Source: Desulfovibrio sp. (GTDB lineage: Bacteria > Desulfobacterota > Desulfovibrionia > Desulfovibrionales > Desulfovibrionaceae). Taken from it: a stretch of 40,714 nucleotides of DNA. How positions within the stretch are numbered: position 1 is the first letter of the stretch; each line of letters opens with the position of its first letter. The stretch is from contig NZ_WASP01000020.1 of NCBI RefSeq assembly GCF_009712225.1, forward strand, positions 1 to 40,714, read 5' to 3'. A model generated the notes under the pieces. The model made no database searches. It saw nothing but the letters and a program-made list of their open reading frames with translations, and was not told the DNA's origin. Positions 32,130-40,678 of the stretch are shown here, one piece after another. The position numbers were made by a program, and so were the translations under genes.

Positions 32130-32683
32130 TGATCGGCTATCGAAAGTCCGAAGGGAACATCGGCGGCGAAAGGTGGCGGCGCCCGAAGAATCGGAAGGTC
32201 GCGGTTCTTGCCAAGTCGGCGCTTGGCATCCTCGCGATCGCCTTGGCTTTGTCCTATTTCAAGGCGCACTACTTCATCGGCATCATGACCCAGACCGCGC
32301 GGTGCATCGACAACGCCACGGTTTTCCTCGTCGTCAAGGACGACAAGACGCCAGTACGCGGGGCGACAATGGCGTTCGCGTCGCGCGGTCTTTCTCCGAT
32401 CGTCGAAGATGACCAGGTGATCGTCAAATTCATGGACGGGCTACCGGGCGACCAGGTCAATGTCGGTGTGCGCCACACGAGCATCAACGGTACGGAAATC
32501 GTCGGCGACCTATCCGCTGTGGCTGACAATCTCGGGGTAGCTCCGGAGCGGTTCGTCCGCCAGCAGACATTGGGCCAGGACGAGTACTGGATGCAAGGTC
32601 GAACGGCAAAGTCGTTCGACAGTCGCTTTTGGGGACCAATCAAGACCGAACAGATCATTGGGCGAGCATATATTCTTTTTTGA
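32126..32683 (+). CDS. S26-family (TrhF/TraF-like) peptidase with Cys at nucleophile position
   Basis: This 185-aa protein has a membrane helix at about 28-44 and the conserved C-terminal S26 blocks IVKFMDGLPGD (Lys101 expected as general base) and YWMQGRTAKSFDSRFWGPIK with IIGRAY. Where TrhF/TraF-type peptidases have a Ser in a T-x-x-S context, the sequence reads MTQTARCIDNATVFLVV, placing Cys60 at the nucleophile. It could be a Cys/Lys peptidase or an inactive relative. In SXT-like systems this gene (trhF) sits between traC and traW, as here, and is thought to process pilin or other envelope components. Confidence 0.75.
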   Translation: MMIGYRKSEGNIGGERWRRPKNRKVAVLAKSALGILAIALALSYFKAHYFIGIMTQTARCIDNATVFLVVKDDKTPVRGATMAFASRGLSPIVEDDQVIVKFMDGLPGDQVNVGVRHTSINGTEIVGDLSAVADNLGVAPERFVRQQTLGQDEYWMQGRTAKSFDSRFWGPIKTEQIIGRAYILF

Positions 32684-32820
32684 CCACGCGCGTGTCGTGA
32701 AAGTCAATAGAGAATTAATCACAATAATCGCATCGAATGCGGTGTACGTGCGTTTTATTGGGGCCTGTAAAATTGCGCGAGAAATGGGGATGACCAACAG
32801 CGTGACCTGGGAAGTCCAAC

Positions 32821-33276
32821 ATGCATCGTCTGCAAGAAGTTTCCACGCCTCCCGCGAAGTCCATTGCCCCCGAAAGCCAGGGGCTTCTTGACCGGCTCGA
32901 ACGGCGGTTGGAGGGGGTGACGGCACCATTTTCGGCGCTCATTGCTACGCACGAAGTCGCGTTTGCCCGGTATAGGGCAATAAGAATGGCGCTGGGGTGG
33001 GTCATCGGCCTTGGATTCAGTTCACTGTTCTTTATCTCGGCCACCATCGGTCTGATGATTATAGCGTCCTTCTATTTGTCGCCGGAAGTAGCAGAGGTGA
33101 CCTTGCCGAAGGACAATCTGAAGGGGCTGGCGATCCTTGCGTTGATCGGCTGGATACTTGTGCGGATCGTTCTCCTCCTCAACAGCGACGGTTCCGATGA
33201 TGTCCTGTCCAGGGTCGTGAAAACCTGGCGCGGCGAGCGCAGGTACGTGGTCTGGAAATCCCGCTCTCGTCAGTAA
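32821..33276 (+). CDS. Membrane protein of unknown function in transfer operon
   Basis: This 151-aa protein has a charged amphipathic N-terminal part (LLDRLERRLEGVTAPFSALI) and two membrane helices at about 57-83 and 103-119, with a short basic cytoplasmic tail. A 137-nt AT-richer gap without a gene precedes it; a GGGAAG motif lies upstream of the ATG. No family is recognised. Same strand and spacing as the transfer genes suggest it belongs to the operon. Confidence 0.6.
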   Translation: MHRLQEVSTPPAKSIAPESQGLLDRLERRLEGVTAPFSALIATHEVAFARYRAIRMALGWVIGLGFSSLFFISATIGLMIIASFYLSPEVAEVTLPKDNLKGLAILALIGWILVRIVLLLNSDGSDDVLSRVVKTWRGERRYVVWKSRSRQ

Positions 33277-33349
33277 GATGTCAGCCAGTAATCCGGAGCG
33301 AAGGCCTGACCAAGGCTTCCGGTAAATCGCTGGCAAAAATGGTCAAAGG

Positions 33350-34534
33350 ATGCATTCGTTGAGCGTTCAACCCACCCGCTGGAAAGTCACTTTTCTCGTC
33401 GCGATGCTCTGTGCATTTGGAACGGCTGTGCATGCTCAGACCAACGACCAGAGCATGCAGGCAGTGATCGAGTCGGCGAAGAAGAACCAGAGTTCGGTCG
33501 TCGATCCGGGACTTGACGTTGAGGCGGTGCAACGCCGCGCGGCGGACCTCTGGCGGAGCAACCAAGTCAAATCGGTGGCTGGGCATACGGTGGACTCGGC
33601 GCCGGCGAACACCGGTGCATCGCCACTTACGGGCCAACCACTGACGGAAAATGCTCTACCGAAAGAGGAGATGATGATCCTCGTGTCGGCCAGCCTCGGC
33701 GAAGTCGTGTTGCGGCAGATCGCTGACGATGCCCGGACACACCCAAATACCGCCCTGGTGTTTCGCGGATTCCCGGATGGTGACACTGCTGTCGGCCCTA
33801 AGGCCATCATGCAGCTGTTTAGTGGTGCCAAGAATGTGCCGGTCGTCGTCGACCCGCGGCCGTTTCGGGACAACCACATCATCACCGTGCCGACGATGAT
33901 ACTGAAGCGAGGCGGGAAGTCGTCGTTGGTCCGAGGCATCACCAATCCACGCTTCCTGCTGGAGCGCGAACCAGGTGATTACGGAAAGCAGGGACCAACT
34001 CAGGATATTTCGGAACCTGATCTCCTCGACATGATTGCCACGCGCATCAACCAGATCGATTGGGGCGCAAAGCAGCGTCGCGGCATCGAACGCTTCTGGT
34101 CGAACGCCGCCATCCTGGAGTTGCCGCCGATCAAGACTGCGCAGACCAGGACGGTCAACATGGCGGTCCAGGCGGTTGCGGATATCAAGGACGCGAATGG
34201 CAACATCATCGTCCGTAAAGGGACGGTGATGGATCCCATGCGGATGGTGCCGTTCAACACGAGGCTTCTTGTGTTCGATCCGAACGATCCGAAGCAAGTG
34301 GCTTGGGCGCAATCGCACGTGTCGGCTGAGAAGACTACGATGTTCCTGGTGGTCAATTACAAGCGAGAAGGGGCTTGGGATGGTTGGCGCGCCCTGATCG
34401 ATAAGTTCCACGCGCCGATCTACCTCCTGACCTCCAATGTCCGTGATCGTTTCGGGTTGGCCGGTGTGCCATCGCTGGTCGAATCACGCGGTGGTGTGAT
34501 GACTGTTCAAGAGGGATTCGATGATGCGCGGTAA
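33350..34534 (+). CDS. traW: TrbC-TraW fusion protein, type-F system
   Basis: This 394-aa protein has a signal peptide (cleavage near AVHA-Q, residue 29). A TrbC-type thioredoxin-like domain follows (about 105-235; MILVSASLGEVVLRQIADDA; ALVFRGFPDGD; VPTMIL). The C-terminal half from about 245 resembles TraW (GTVMDPMRMVPFNTRLLVFD; AWDGWRALIDKFHAPIYLLT). The two are separate periplasmic proteins in F that interact in pilus assembly; here they are one chain in the order TrbC-TraW. It overlaps traU by 14 nt. The ribosome site before the ATG is weak (AAAGG). Confidence 0.85.
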   Translation: MHSLSVQPTRWKVTFLVAMLCAFGTAVHAQTNDQSMQAVIESAKKNQSSVVDPGLDVEAVQRRAADLWRSNQVKSVAGHTVDSAPANTGASPLTGQPLTENALPKEEMMILVSASLGEVVLRQIADDARTHPNTALVFRGFPDGDTAVGPKAIMQLFSGAKNVPVVVDPRPFRDNHIITVPTMILKRGGKSSLVRGITNPRFLLEREPGDYGKQGPTQDISEPDLLDMIATRINQIDWGAKQRRGIERFWSNAAILELPPIKTAQTRTVNMAVQAVADIKDANGNIIVRKGTVMDPMRMVPFNTRLLVFDPNDPKQVAWAQSHVSAEKTTMFLVVNYKREGAWDGWRALIDKFHAPIYLLTSNVRDRFGLAGVPSLVESRGGVMTVQEGFDDAR

Positions 34535-35678
34535 GGCGATTTGCCTGGCACTCGGCATTGTTCTGCTTGGGCTGGCGGTCTGGCAGCCCGCAGCCGCCCA
34601 ATCAACACCAGCAGGGCAGTGCACAAGCAGCGGCTCCAGTTCGACGCCTCAGTGTGCAAGCTCGGGGACCAGCAAAGATCCGACCTGTCCAGATGGTGAA
34701 CTCTTATCGGCCAAACTAATCACCGATATCTGTTGGAGCTGCATATTCCCGATTCAGGTCGGCGGGGTGAAGCTGTTTGGCGGCGACAATCCGGTTCCGA
34801 TCGAAGCGGCAGACGATGCGATTTGCGCCTGCAATAACGCCAATGATGTTCCGACGCTTGGGATCACGCTCGGCATGTGGCAACCCGCGCAGGTCATGGA
34901 AATTGTTCGAGGACCAGGATGCGCGCCAGCACTCGGTGGCATCACGCTACCGCTTGGAAACGCCTATTTTCGCGGCACCACAGGGCACGGGGTTCATTCA
35001 GGGCAGGAAAAGGCTTTTTATCACTACCACAAATACGCCTTTCCGCTGTTGGCGATCTTGGAACTGTTCACGGCGCCGCATTGTTTCGGCGACGGTTTCA
35101 TGGATTTCGATCTGGTCTATGTGTCCGAGGTCGATCCGACCTGGAACAATGATGAATTGGCATTTTTCGCCGATCCTGAAGCTGCATTGACCGCAAATCC
35201 GATCGCGGCCGCAGCCTGCATCGGTGATGCCGCGATGGCCGCTGCAGACCAGGTGTCCAACGTCATGTATTGGTGCGCCGGCTCCTGGGGGCTGCTCTAT
35301 CCGTTTTCCGGGCAGATGGATGCCAACGGCAGCATGCCGCGGAAGACAAGCTTGCTGGCGACTCGGGCAATCGCTGCATTGCATCGGCGGGGCTTGGCTT
35401 GGCAAACCATGGGCAATGGCGCCGTTTGCAAAGCCTACATCCAACCCATGTTCCCGAAGGACATGTACCGGATGTCCATGTTCTACCCTAGCAACGAAGG
35501 GAGTGGCACCGCATCCATTCCGAGCGGCGGTGGCTCTGGTCAGACGCTCAGTACCATTGGCTCTCACCCAATCGGGCAGTCGACGGTGATGTGGGGATCC
35601 TGGCGGTCCTGGCCGATTACCGGCGAGGACGCCCTCTACATCATCTTCCGCTGGAACGATTGCTGTGCGTCGCTGTAG
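34521..35678 (+). CDS. traU: Type-F conjugative transfer protein TraU
   Basis: This 385-aa protein has a signal peptide ending PAAA-Q (residue 26) and a Ser/Cys-rich short insert before the conserved start DICWSCIFPIQVGGVKLFGG. Many cysteines follow in family-typical blocks (AICACNN; YWCAGSWGLLYPFSG; WNDCCASL at the end). TraU is a periplasmic mating-pair stabilisation protein needing disulfides, which fits the DsbC-like gene upstream. It overlaps the trbC-traW gene by 14 nt. Confidence 0.92.
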   Translation: MMRGKAICLALGIVLLGLAVWQPAAAQSTPAGQCTSSGSSSTPQCASSGTSKDPTCPDGELLSAKLITDICWSCIFPIQVGGVKLFGGDNPVPIEAADDAICACNNANDVPTLGITLGMWQPAQVMEIVRGPGCAPALGGITLPLGNAYFRGTTGHGVHSGQEKAFYHYHKYAFPLLAILELFTAPHCFGDGFMDFDLVYVSEVDPTWNNDELAFFADPEAALTANPIAAAACIGDAAMAAADQVSNVMYWCAGSWGLLYPFSGQMDANGSMPRKTSLLATRAIAALHRRGLAWQTMGNGAVCKAYIQPMFPKDMYRMSMFYPSNEGSGTASIPSGGGSGQTLSTIGSHPIGQSTVMWGSWRSWPITGEDALYIIFRWNDCCASL

Positions 35679-35689
35679 GGAGCGCTGTA

Positions 35690-36370
35690 ATGGGAAACGG
35701 TGAGGCAGGGGGATCCCGAAGCGGTCGTATCAGCCGGGATTATGTGAGACTGGTGACGATTCGTGATTTCGAGATCGTGGCCTGCTCGGTTCCGAGCGCG
35801 GAAGCCGAGGAGAACGGGGATCATTGGGGGGCCGTCGAGGCGCCAGGCGGCCTGGCTGTCGTAGTTGCCGACGGCGCGGGCCGAGCGCCGGGCACCGCCT
35901 CCCAGATTGCCGTCTCGATCATTCTCGACAATCTCGCCGCAGGCGCCAAGCCGCTTCAAGCGCTCGAGGTGGCAGATCGCTATCTGGCTCAGGAGGATCT
36001 TCTAAGCACGGCAGTGATTTGCTTGCTCGAAAGCAATCTGGCCACGGTGGTTGCAGCCGGCGACAGCGAAGCCTGGGGGATCACTGCAGGTGTCGCTGGC
36101 GGTCAATTTCTTTCTCACCACCAAGGGCGCCGACGGCTCGGGGCAGAAATCACACCCTGCGAAGCCATTGTGGTGGCCATCCCAGGTGTCCTGCTGCTGG
36201 CTTCAGATGGAGTGACGCGGTGTATGTCGATGGTGGACGCCTGCGATGTCGTCCAGCAGGTTCGCCATCGGGACTCGGCCGCGGCGGTTATCGAAGCGAT
36301 TTGGCGGCGATATCAAGACCACCACGATGACGCCACAGCCGTGGTCGTTCGAAGAGCGATGAACAGGTAA
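35690..36370 (+). CDS. PP2C-like Ser/Thr phosphatase in transfer operon
   Basis: The protein has 226 aa from the ATG at 35690, behind GGGAG; the open frame extends upstream into traU but without reason to start there. PPM/PP2C motifs are in order: VVVADGAGRAPG (Asp61-Gly62 metal site), LSTAVI (106-110), AAGDSEAWG (124-126), LLLASDGVTRCM (Asp173-Gly174), HHDDATAVVV (Asp213-Asp214). All metal-binding aspartates seem present, so it may be active. It is cytoplasmic, with no signal peptide. I know of no PP2C in standard type-F operons; the substrate is unknown. Confidence 0.75.
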   Translation: MGNGEAGGSRSGRISRDYVRLVTIRDFEIVACSVPSAEAEENGDHWGAVEAPGGLAVVVADGAGRAPGTASQIAVSIILDNLAAGAKPLQALEVADRYLAQEDLLSTAVICLLESNLATVVAAGDSEAWGITAGVAGGQFLSHHQGRRRLGAEITPCEAIVVAIPGVLLLASDGVTRCMSMVDACDVVQQVRHRDSAAAVIEAIWRRYQDHHDDATAVVVRRAMNR

Positions 36371-36377
36371 AGGAATC

Positions 36378-38870
36378 GTGGGACCGCTTCTCCGCTACTT
36401 GCTGAAGAGCATGGTCATTTTGGTCTGCATCGTAACCAATTTGTTGGTTACGAGCTACGCGATCTATGCCCAGACGGCGACCAGCAACTCCGCGATCTCG
36501 GCGGGGCAGGCAGCTGGCGCGGCCGGTTTCGGCCAGATGCCAGTGACGGTAGATAGCAGCGGCAACATGATGATCAAGGCCGGTGCGGGAGGGTCAACGA
36601 TAACCTTGACCCCCTCTGACATCGCGCAAACACCGTCGGGCACTTACAATTCTCAGGTAGGTTCATATCAGGGGGTCTACGGCAGCAACACGGCCATGAC
36701 GCAGGCCGGGGTGAATGCCCAGGCCAACCTGGCCACAGGCAACGCGGCACCAAACCAAGCGTATCAGACGCTGACCGACGTTTATAAGAATGGGACCGGT
36801 TCCTTCACTGCGACGGATCCAATCTTCACAAAGGCAACCCAGACACTTAATAACAACAATCTCTTGTCGACCTTTGCGGCATGCACGCAAACAACTTCGA
36901 CCAACAAAACAACAACAAAGATGCATGTTCCGAGCTACGTGACATGCAATATAGCGAACCCGCAAATCAATACCTATACGCTAGTGCATGGATATAACTA
37001 TCCGGCGCCACCACCACTGGTGCATAACTTAAATGTTGCGGCCGGATGCAGTGTGAGCACCTCTGGGGCGACTGCGACCGATGCTTATTTGACATTTTCG
37101 AATTGCGTTGGCCAGACGATTACGCTGACGTTGAACAACGGCGGGACTTTTTCTGAAATAGACGTCCACAATGGCGATGGTGGATACAATCAATACTACG
37201 TTAATGGCCAACATTGCGGCTATACAACAGGCGTCGGCAATGTCAACTGTACCTTCGGTGTCAGCGGCGGAACGATTTCCCTGAACTACTCGGGAAAAGA
37301 TCCGGTGACGGCCCATGTGACAGGGTCAGTGCCTAACACACAAAACATCACGGATAGCTGGTCACCGCAACAATACCTTGCCGCTGTCAGCAAGCCTGAC
37401 GCCGAGTGCACCGTCACGTCTACCTGCACCTCCATGCCGTCCGTAGATGCCAGCGGGTGTGCATTAATCAATGGAAACTATACCTGCCCAAGTCAGATGG
37501 CGGCTTCGCCGATCGCGGGGATCAACCCCCTTTGTCAGCAGGTATCCGCGACGGTAAATTGCACCCAGTTCGATGTTGGACAAGGGGATACCTACACGAC
37601 AGGGCAAGGGCAAAGCACGACGCTGGCAAGCAATGGCAGCACACCAAACGGTTGCCTTGCCTACCAGAACAATCCGGCATGCGTCTTCCAATCTCAGACT
37701 TGCGCAGATGGTGCGCTTGGCGGGACAACGGGCACTTGCTACGTTCAAACCCAAGTATGGGACTGCGGGACCGACACAAACGTTCCGACGACGACGACGA
37801 CGACCAGTCAGAATTGCACGGGGCCAGTGCAATGCATGGGGACGAGCTGCAGCAGTGTTACCCAGTCGACAACCAACAATTTCGCCCAGGCTACTGCGGC
37901 TCTCCAGGTGGCCCAGGGCCTTCAGATGGACAGCAATTGCGCGACCGGCACCTCTGGGTCGAGTTGTTCAATCTTCCCCGGTACGGCATTGACCTGCAAG
38001 AAGGCGGTTGGCGGCATCGTCGATTGCTGCAAGACCCCGGTGCCGGTGAATTTCGTCACGTATATCCAGGCGGCCTTTGCCACCCATAGCGCCTACACGA
38101 CGGCGCAATCCCTTGGGTATTTGGGACAGAGTGCGCCTGATCTGAGTTATGGGTCGATCCAAACGCAACTTAGCAGCGCATTGGGTCTAGATGAGGGGGC
38201 GGATCCATCGCTGCTCTCGCAGGCATCGGAATTTATCAGTACGGCCGAGGATGAGATCCAAAGTGCGGCGACCACATGGATGGCGGATACCTTCGGCGAG
38301 GAGGCCACCACCGAGATCATGACCTCGATGATCACCGACATCATACCTGGCCTCAACATGATCATGATGCTCTACACGATGTATCAGATCACCATGATGA
38401 TCATCCAGATGGTCTGGCAGTGTGAAAGTTCAGAGCAAAATTTGGCGACTGAGATCGCGGACAAGCAATGCCATTACCTTGGCACTTATTGCGCATCTTC
38501 TGTACTGGGAGCCTGCATCGAGACGAAGGATTCTTATTGCTGCTTCTCAAGTCCGCTTTCTCGGATACTGCAGGAGCAGGTAAGACTCCAACCGCAGGTG
38601 GGGCTAAGCTGGGGTACGGCGAAGAATCCGAACTGTCAAGCGATTACCCTAGCGCAACTTGGGTTGGTGAATTGGAGCCAGGTTGATCTTTCGGAGTGGA
38701 TTGCGATGCTCAATATCGCCAATGTTGGCGAGGCCAGCAAGCAGTTGAGCGCCGATGGACTGACCGGTTCCGGCTCATACCTCAGCCAAGTGACAGGAAC
38801 ATCTCGTCCGAACTCGGTGACCCGCGCCATCAATAGTTCCACCACTTTGACATCGACGCCGAAGCAGTAA
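36378..38870 (+). CDS. traN: Type-F mating-pair stabilisation protein TraN
   Basis: This 830-aa protein starts at GTG behind AAAGGA, 7 nt after the phosphatase stop. It has a signal peptide ending YAQ (near residue 33), then a Gln/Ala/Thr-rich N-terminal part. The central region has many cysteines (CALINGNYTC; CADGALGGTTGTCYVQTQVW; QCMGTSCSS; CKKAVGGIVDCC), and the C-terminal conserved region (KQCHYLGTYCASSVLGACIE; DSYCCFSSPLSRILQEQ) is typical of TraN. A hydrophobic Met/Ile-rich stretch lies near 650-683. TraN is an outer-membrane protein that contacts the recipient; its variable middle can set recipient specificity. Confidence 0.9.
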   Translation: MGPLLRYLLKSMVILVCIVTNLLVTSYAIYAQTATSNSAISAGQAAGAAGFGQMPVTVDSSGNMMIKAGAGGSTITLTPSDIAQTPSGTYNSQVGSYQGVYGSNTAMTQAGVNAQANLATGNAAPNQAYQTLTDVYKNGTGSFTATDPIFTKATQTLNNNNLLSTFAACTQTTSTNKTTTKMHVPSYVTCNIANPQINTYTLVHGYNYPAPPPLVHNLNVAAGCSVSTSGATATDAYLTFSNCVGQTITLTLNNGGTFSEIDVHNGDGGYNQYYVNGQHCGYTTGVGNVNCTFGVSGGTISLNYSGKDPVTAHVTGSVPNTQNITDSWSPQQYLAAVSKPDAECTVTSTCTSMPSVDASGCALINGNYTCPSQMAASPIAGINPLCQQVSATVNCTQFDVGQGDTYTTGQGQSTTLASNGSTPNGCLAYQNNPACVFQSQTCADGALGGTTGTCYVQTQVWDCGTDTNVPTTTTTTSQNCTGPVQCMGTSCSSVTQSTTNNFAQATAALQVAQGLQMDSNCATGTSGSSCSIFPGTALTCKKAVGGIVDCCKTPVPVNFVTYIQAAFATHSAYTTAQSLGYLGQSAPDLSYGSIQTQLSSALGLDEGADPSLLSQASEFISTAEDEIQSAATTWMADTFGEEATTEIMTSMITDIIPGLNMIMMLYTMYQITMMIIQMVWQCESSEQNLATEIADKQCHYLGTYCASSVLGACIETKDSYCCFSSPLSRILQEQVRLQPQVGLSWGTAKNPNCQAITLAQLGLVNWSQVDLSEWIAMLNIANVGEASKQLSADGLTGSGSYLSQVTGTSRPNSVTRAINSSTTLTSTPKQ

Positions 38871-39263
38871 GAGCATGACCCATAAATCGAAAATATGGAG
38901 CGAAAATTGGTTGAGCGGCGTCAGTCCTTCGTGATTCGGTCGTGGTTGCAAAGCTACGACGGTGAATACGATGGGATGGACTGCAGCCGCTCGGCGTCAG
39001 TATGGCGTTCGGGTCTCGACCGATGCAAACAGTTTGACGGACCGGGAATGGGCGATGATCGCGCCTTTCATGCCCGCCCTCAAGAGGCGGGGGCGTCCGC
39101 GGAAAACGGATCTGCGATTGGTGGTCGATGCGATTTTGTACATCGCCTGGACCGGTTGCCAATGGCGGGCGCTGGACCAGCGGTTTCCGCCAGTTTCCAC
39201 GGTCCAGCGGTTCTTCTACCGCTGGCGCGACGATGGCACGTTGAGGCGGATCAATCATCATTT
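38871..39263 (+). mobile_element. IS5-family (IS1031-like) element, one end only
   Basis: Sequence starting directly after the traN stop (GAGCATGACCCATAAATCG) leads into the 5' part of an IS5-type transposase (from 38971), which breaks off near 39263. The left end position is inferred from the traN stop and the end-like sequence; no target duplication can be checked because the other end is missing. Confidence 0.6.
38971..39263 (+). pseudogene. IS5-family transposase N-terminal fragment
   Basis: About 97 codons start [20 protein letters not shown], with family landmarks [32 protein letters not shown] and [20 protein letters not shown]. The frame then runs into unrelated sequence at about 39263, where CD-NTase coding begins in another frame. 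It lacks all catalytic DDE residues, so it is a dead fragment. Confidence 0.8.
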
Positions 39264-40220
39264 GATGATGGCCTCTTGGTCTGCTTCGCGGCCAACATCG
39301 GCCCCAACCTGCCACCCTCCACTTTGAAGAAGGTGATCGGGGGCCGGTTGCGGTCGAACGGACGCTACGCCCCAATCCTCGAGGAGAAACCGCGGTGCTG
39401 GCGCCTCAACTATGCCGGCGAATTCCACCTCGACATCACGCCTTCGATAAAGAACCCAGGCTGTCCCGCCGGCGGAGAATTGGTCCCTGACAAGAAGCTC
39501 CAAGAGTGGAAGCCGTCGAATCCTAAGGGCTTTAAGGCCCTGTTCGATCTGCGCGCCGCCCTGCAGCCCCGCATCGGCATGCGCAAGGCGGCCGCCGCCA
39601 TGGATCGCGCCATGGAAGAGGTTGCACCGTTCCCTGAACAGGCACGGCTGAAGGGCGTGCTTCGACGCACCGTGCAACTCGCCAAGCGCCACCGGGATGT
39701 CTATTTCGAGACCGATAAGACCGGCTCCGCGCCGATTTCGATCATCATCACGACCCTGGCGGCCCGGAGCTACGAGCACTGCGTCCAGCAATTTGAATAC
39801 GACACCGAGTTCGATCTGCTCTCCGACATCGTGCGGCTGATGCCCAACTTCATTGAGACGCGCGAGGTCCGCGGCGGCTGCATTGAGTGGTACGTCTGGA
39901 ATGAAACCACTGCCGGGGAGAATTTTGCGGAAAAGTGGAACGCCAAGCCGCAGCTGGCCGCAGCCTTCTTCGACTGGCATACCCGGTTTCTGGCCCAAAC
40001 GGAGGCCGTGGCCAGCGCCGCCGGTCTCGATGCGTTGACCAAGAGCCTGTCGGCAGGTTTCGGCAGCTCGCCGGTGAAGATGGCCTTCGACCAGATGACG
40101 AAGGAGGTCTCCGCCGCACGCACCCAAGGAAAACTCGTTCTCTTGCCATCGGTAGGCCTGATGTCCGGCGTCGACGGTGGAACGGCGGTTCGCCGCAACA
40201 CCTTCTTCGGAGCTGACTGA
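39264..40220 (+). pseudogene. CD-NTase (CBASS nucleotidyltransferase), 5' end deleted
   Basis: About 318 codons of a SMODS-type nucleotidyltransferase begin [30 protein letters not shown] (third catalytic Asp position), ELVPDKKLQEWKPSNPKGF and the C-terminal helical domain (SIIITTLAARSY; NFAEKWNAKP; STOP after RNTFFGAD) follow. The N-terminal part with the GS and D-x-D catalytic motifs is missing and replaced by the IS5 fragment in another frame. The 441-codon frame from 38895 includes out-of-frame IS sequence and is not a natural protein. CD-NTases make the cyclic nucleotide signal of CBASS phage defence; this copy should be inactive. Confidence 0.75.
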
Positions 40221-40222
40221 GC

Positions 40223-40678
40223 ATGCGATACGGTGGTCCCCGCGGCCTCACCGTCGCGCAACAGTTCGTCAATCTGCGGGCCAATCCGGCATGCCGGGGC
40301 ACCGGGACGCTGCGTGCTGGTCGCCTTGTCTGGCGGTACGAGGTTCAACCGACCCCGCTCAGCCGGAGTTATACCCTGGAGCTGGTGTATCAGCAGGGTA
40401 AGTCACCAGACGTCTTCGTCGTCGAGCCAGATCTCACCGAGTTAGCCGACGGCCGGAAGCTCCCGCACGTCTACCAGCAAAAACCTACGGAACTTTGCCT
40501 GTACCTGCCTGGCTCAGGGGAATGGAGTTCCTCGAAACGGATGGATCAGACCATCGTCCCATGGGCGGCGCTTTGGCTCTTCTATTTTGAAGAATGGCTT
40601 GTTTCCCGGCAATGGAAGGGCGGTGGCAAACACCCAGAAAGGACAAAACATGCCCGGAATTATACCAACTTTCGGTGA
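40223..40678 (+). CDS. E2-like protein of short CBASS operon
   Basis: The 151-aa protein starts 2 nt after the CD-NTase stop. It carries the pattern of bacterial E2-like (ubiquitin-conjugating-like) proteins: GRKLPHVY (His82) and ELCLYLP with the probable catalytic Cys92, followed by TIVPWAALWLFYFEEWLVSR and WKGGGKHP near the end. In E2-type CBASS such proteins conjugate or prime the CD-NTase. The gene looks intact, but its CD-NTase partner is truncated, and the effector gene is not in the window (probably beyond the right edge). Confidence 0.65.
   Translation: MRYGGPRGLTVAQQFVNLRANPACRGTGTLRAGRLVWRYEVQPTPLSRSYTLELVYQQGKSPDVFVVEPDLTELADGRKLPHVYQQKPTELCLYLPGSGEWSSSKRMDQTIVPWAALWLFYFEEWLVSRQWKGGGKHPERTKHARNYTNFR

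Noticed and set aside
35591..35689. Upstream extension of the PP2C gene
   Set aside because: It lies within the traU coding end and has no ribosome site; the ATG at 35690 follows GGGAG.
38895..40220. 441-codon frame as one protein
   Set aside because: Its first about 120 codons are IS5 transposase DNA read in the wrong frame; only the part after about 39264 is CD-NTase.
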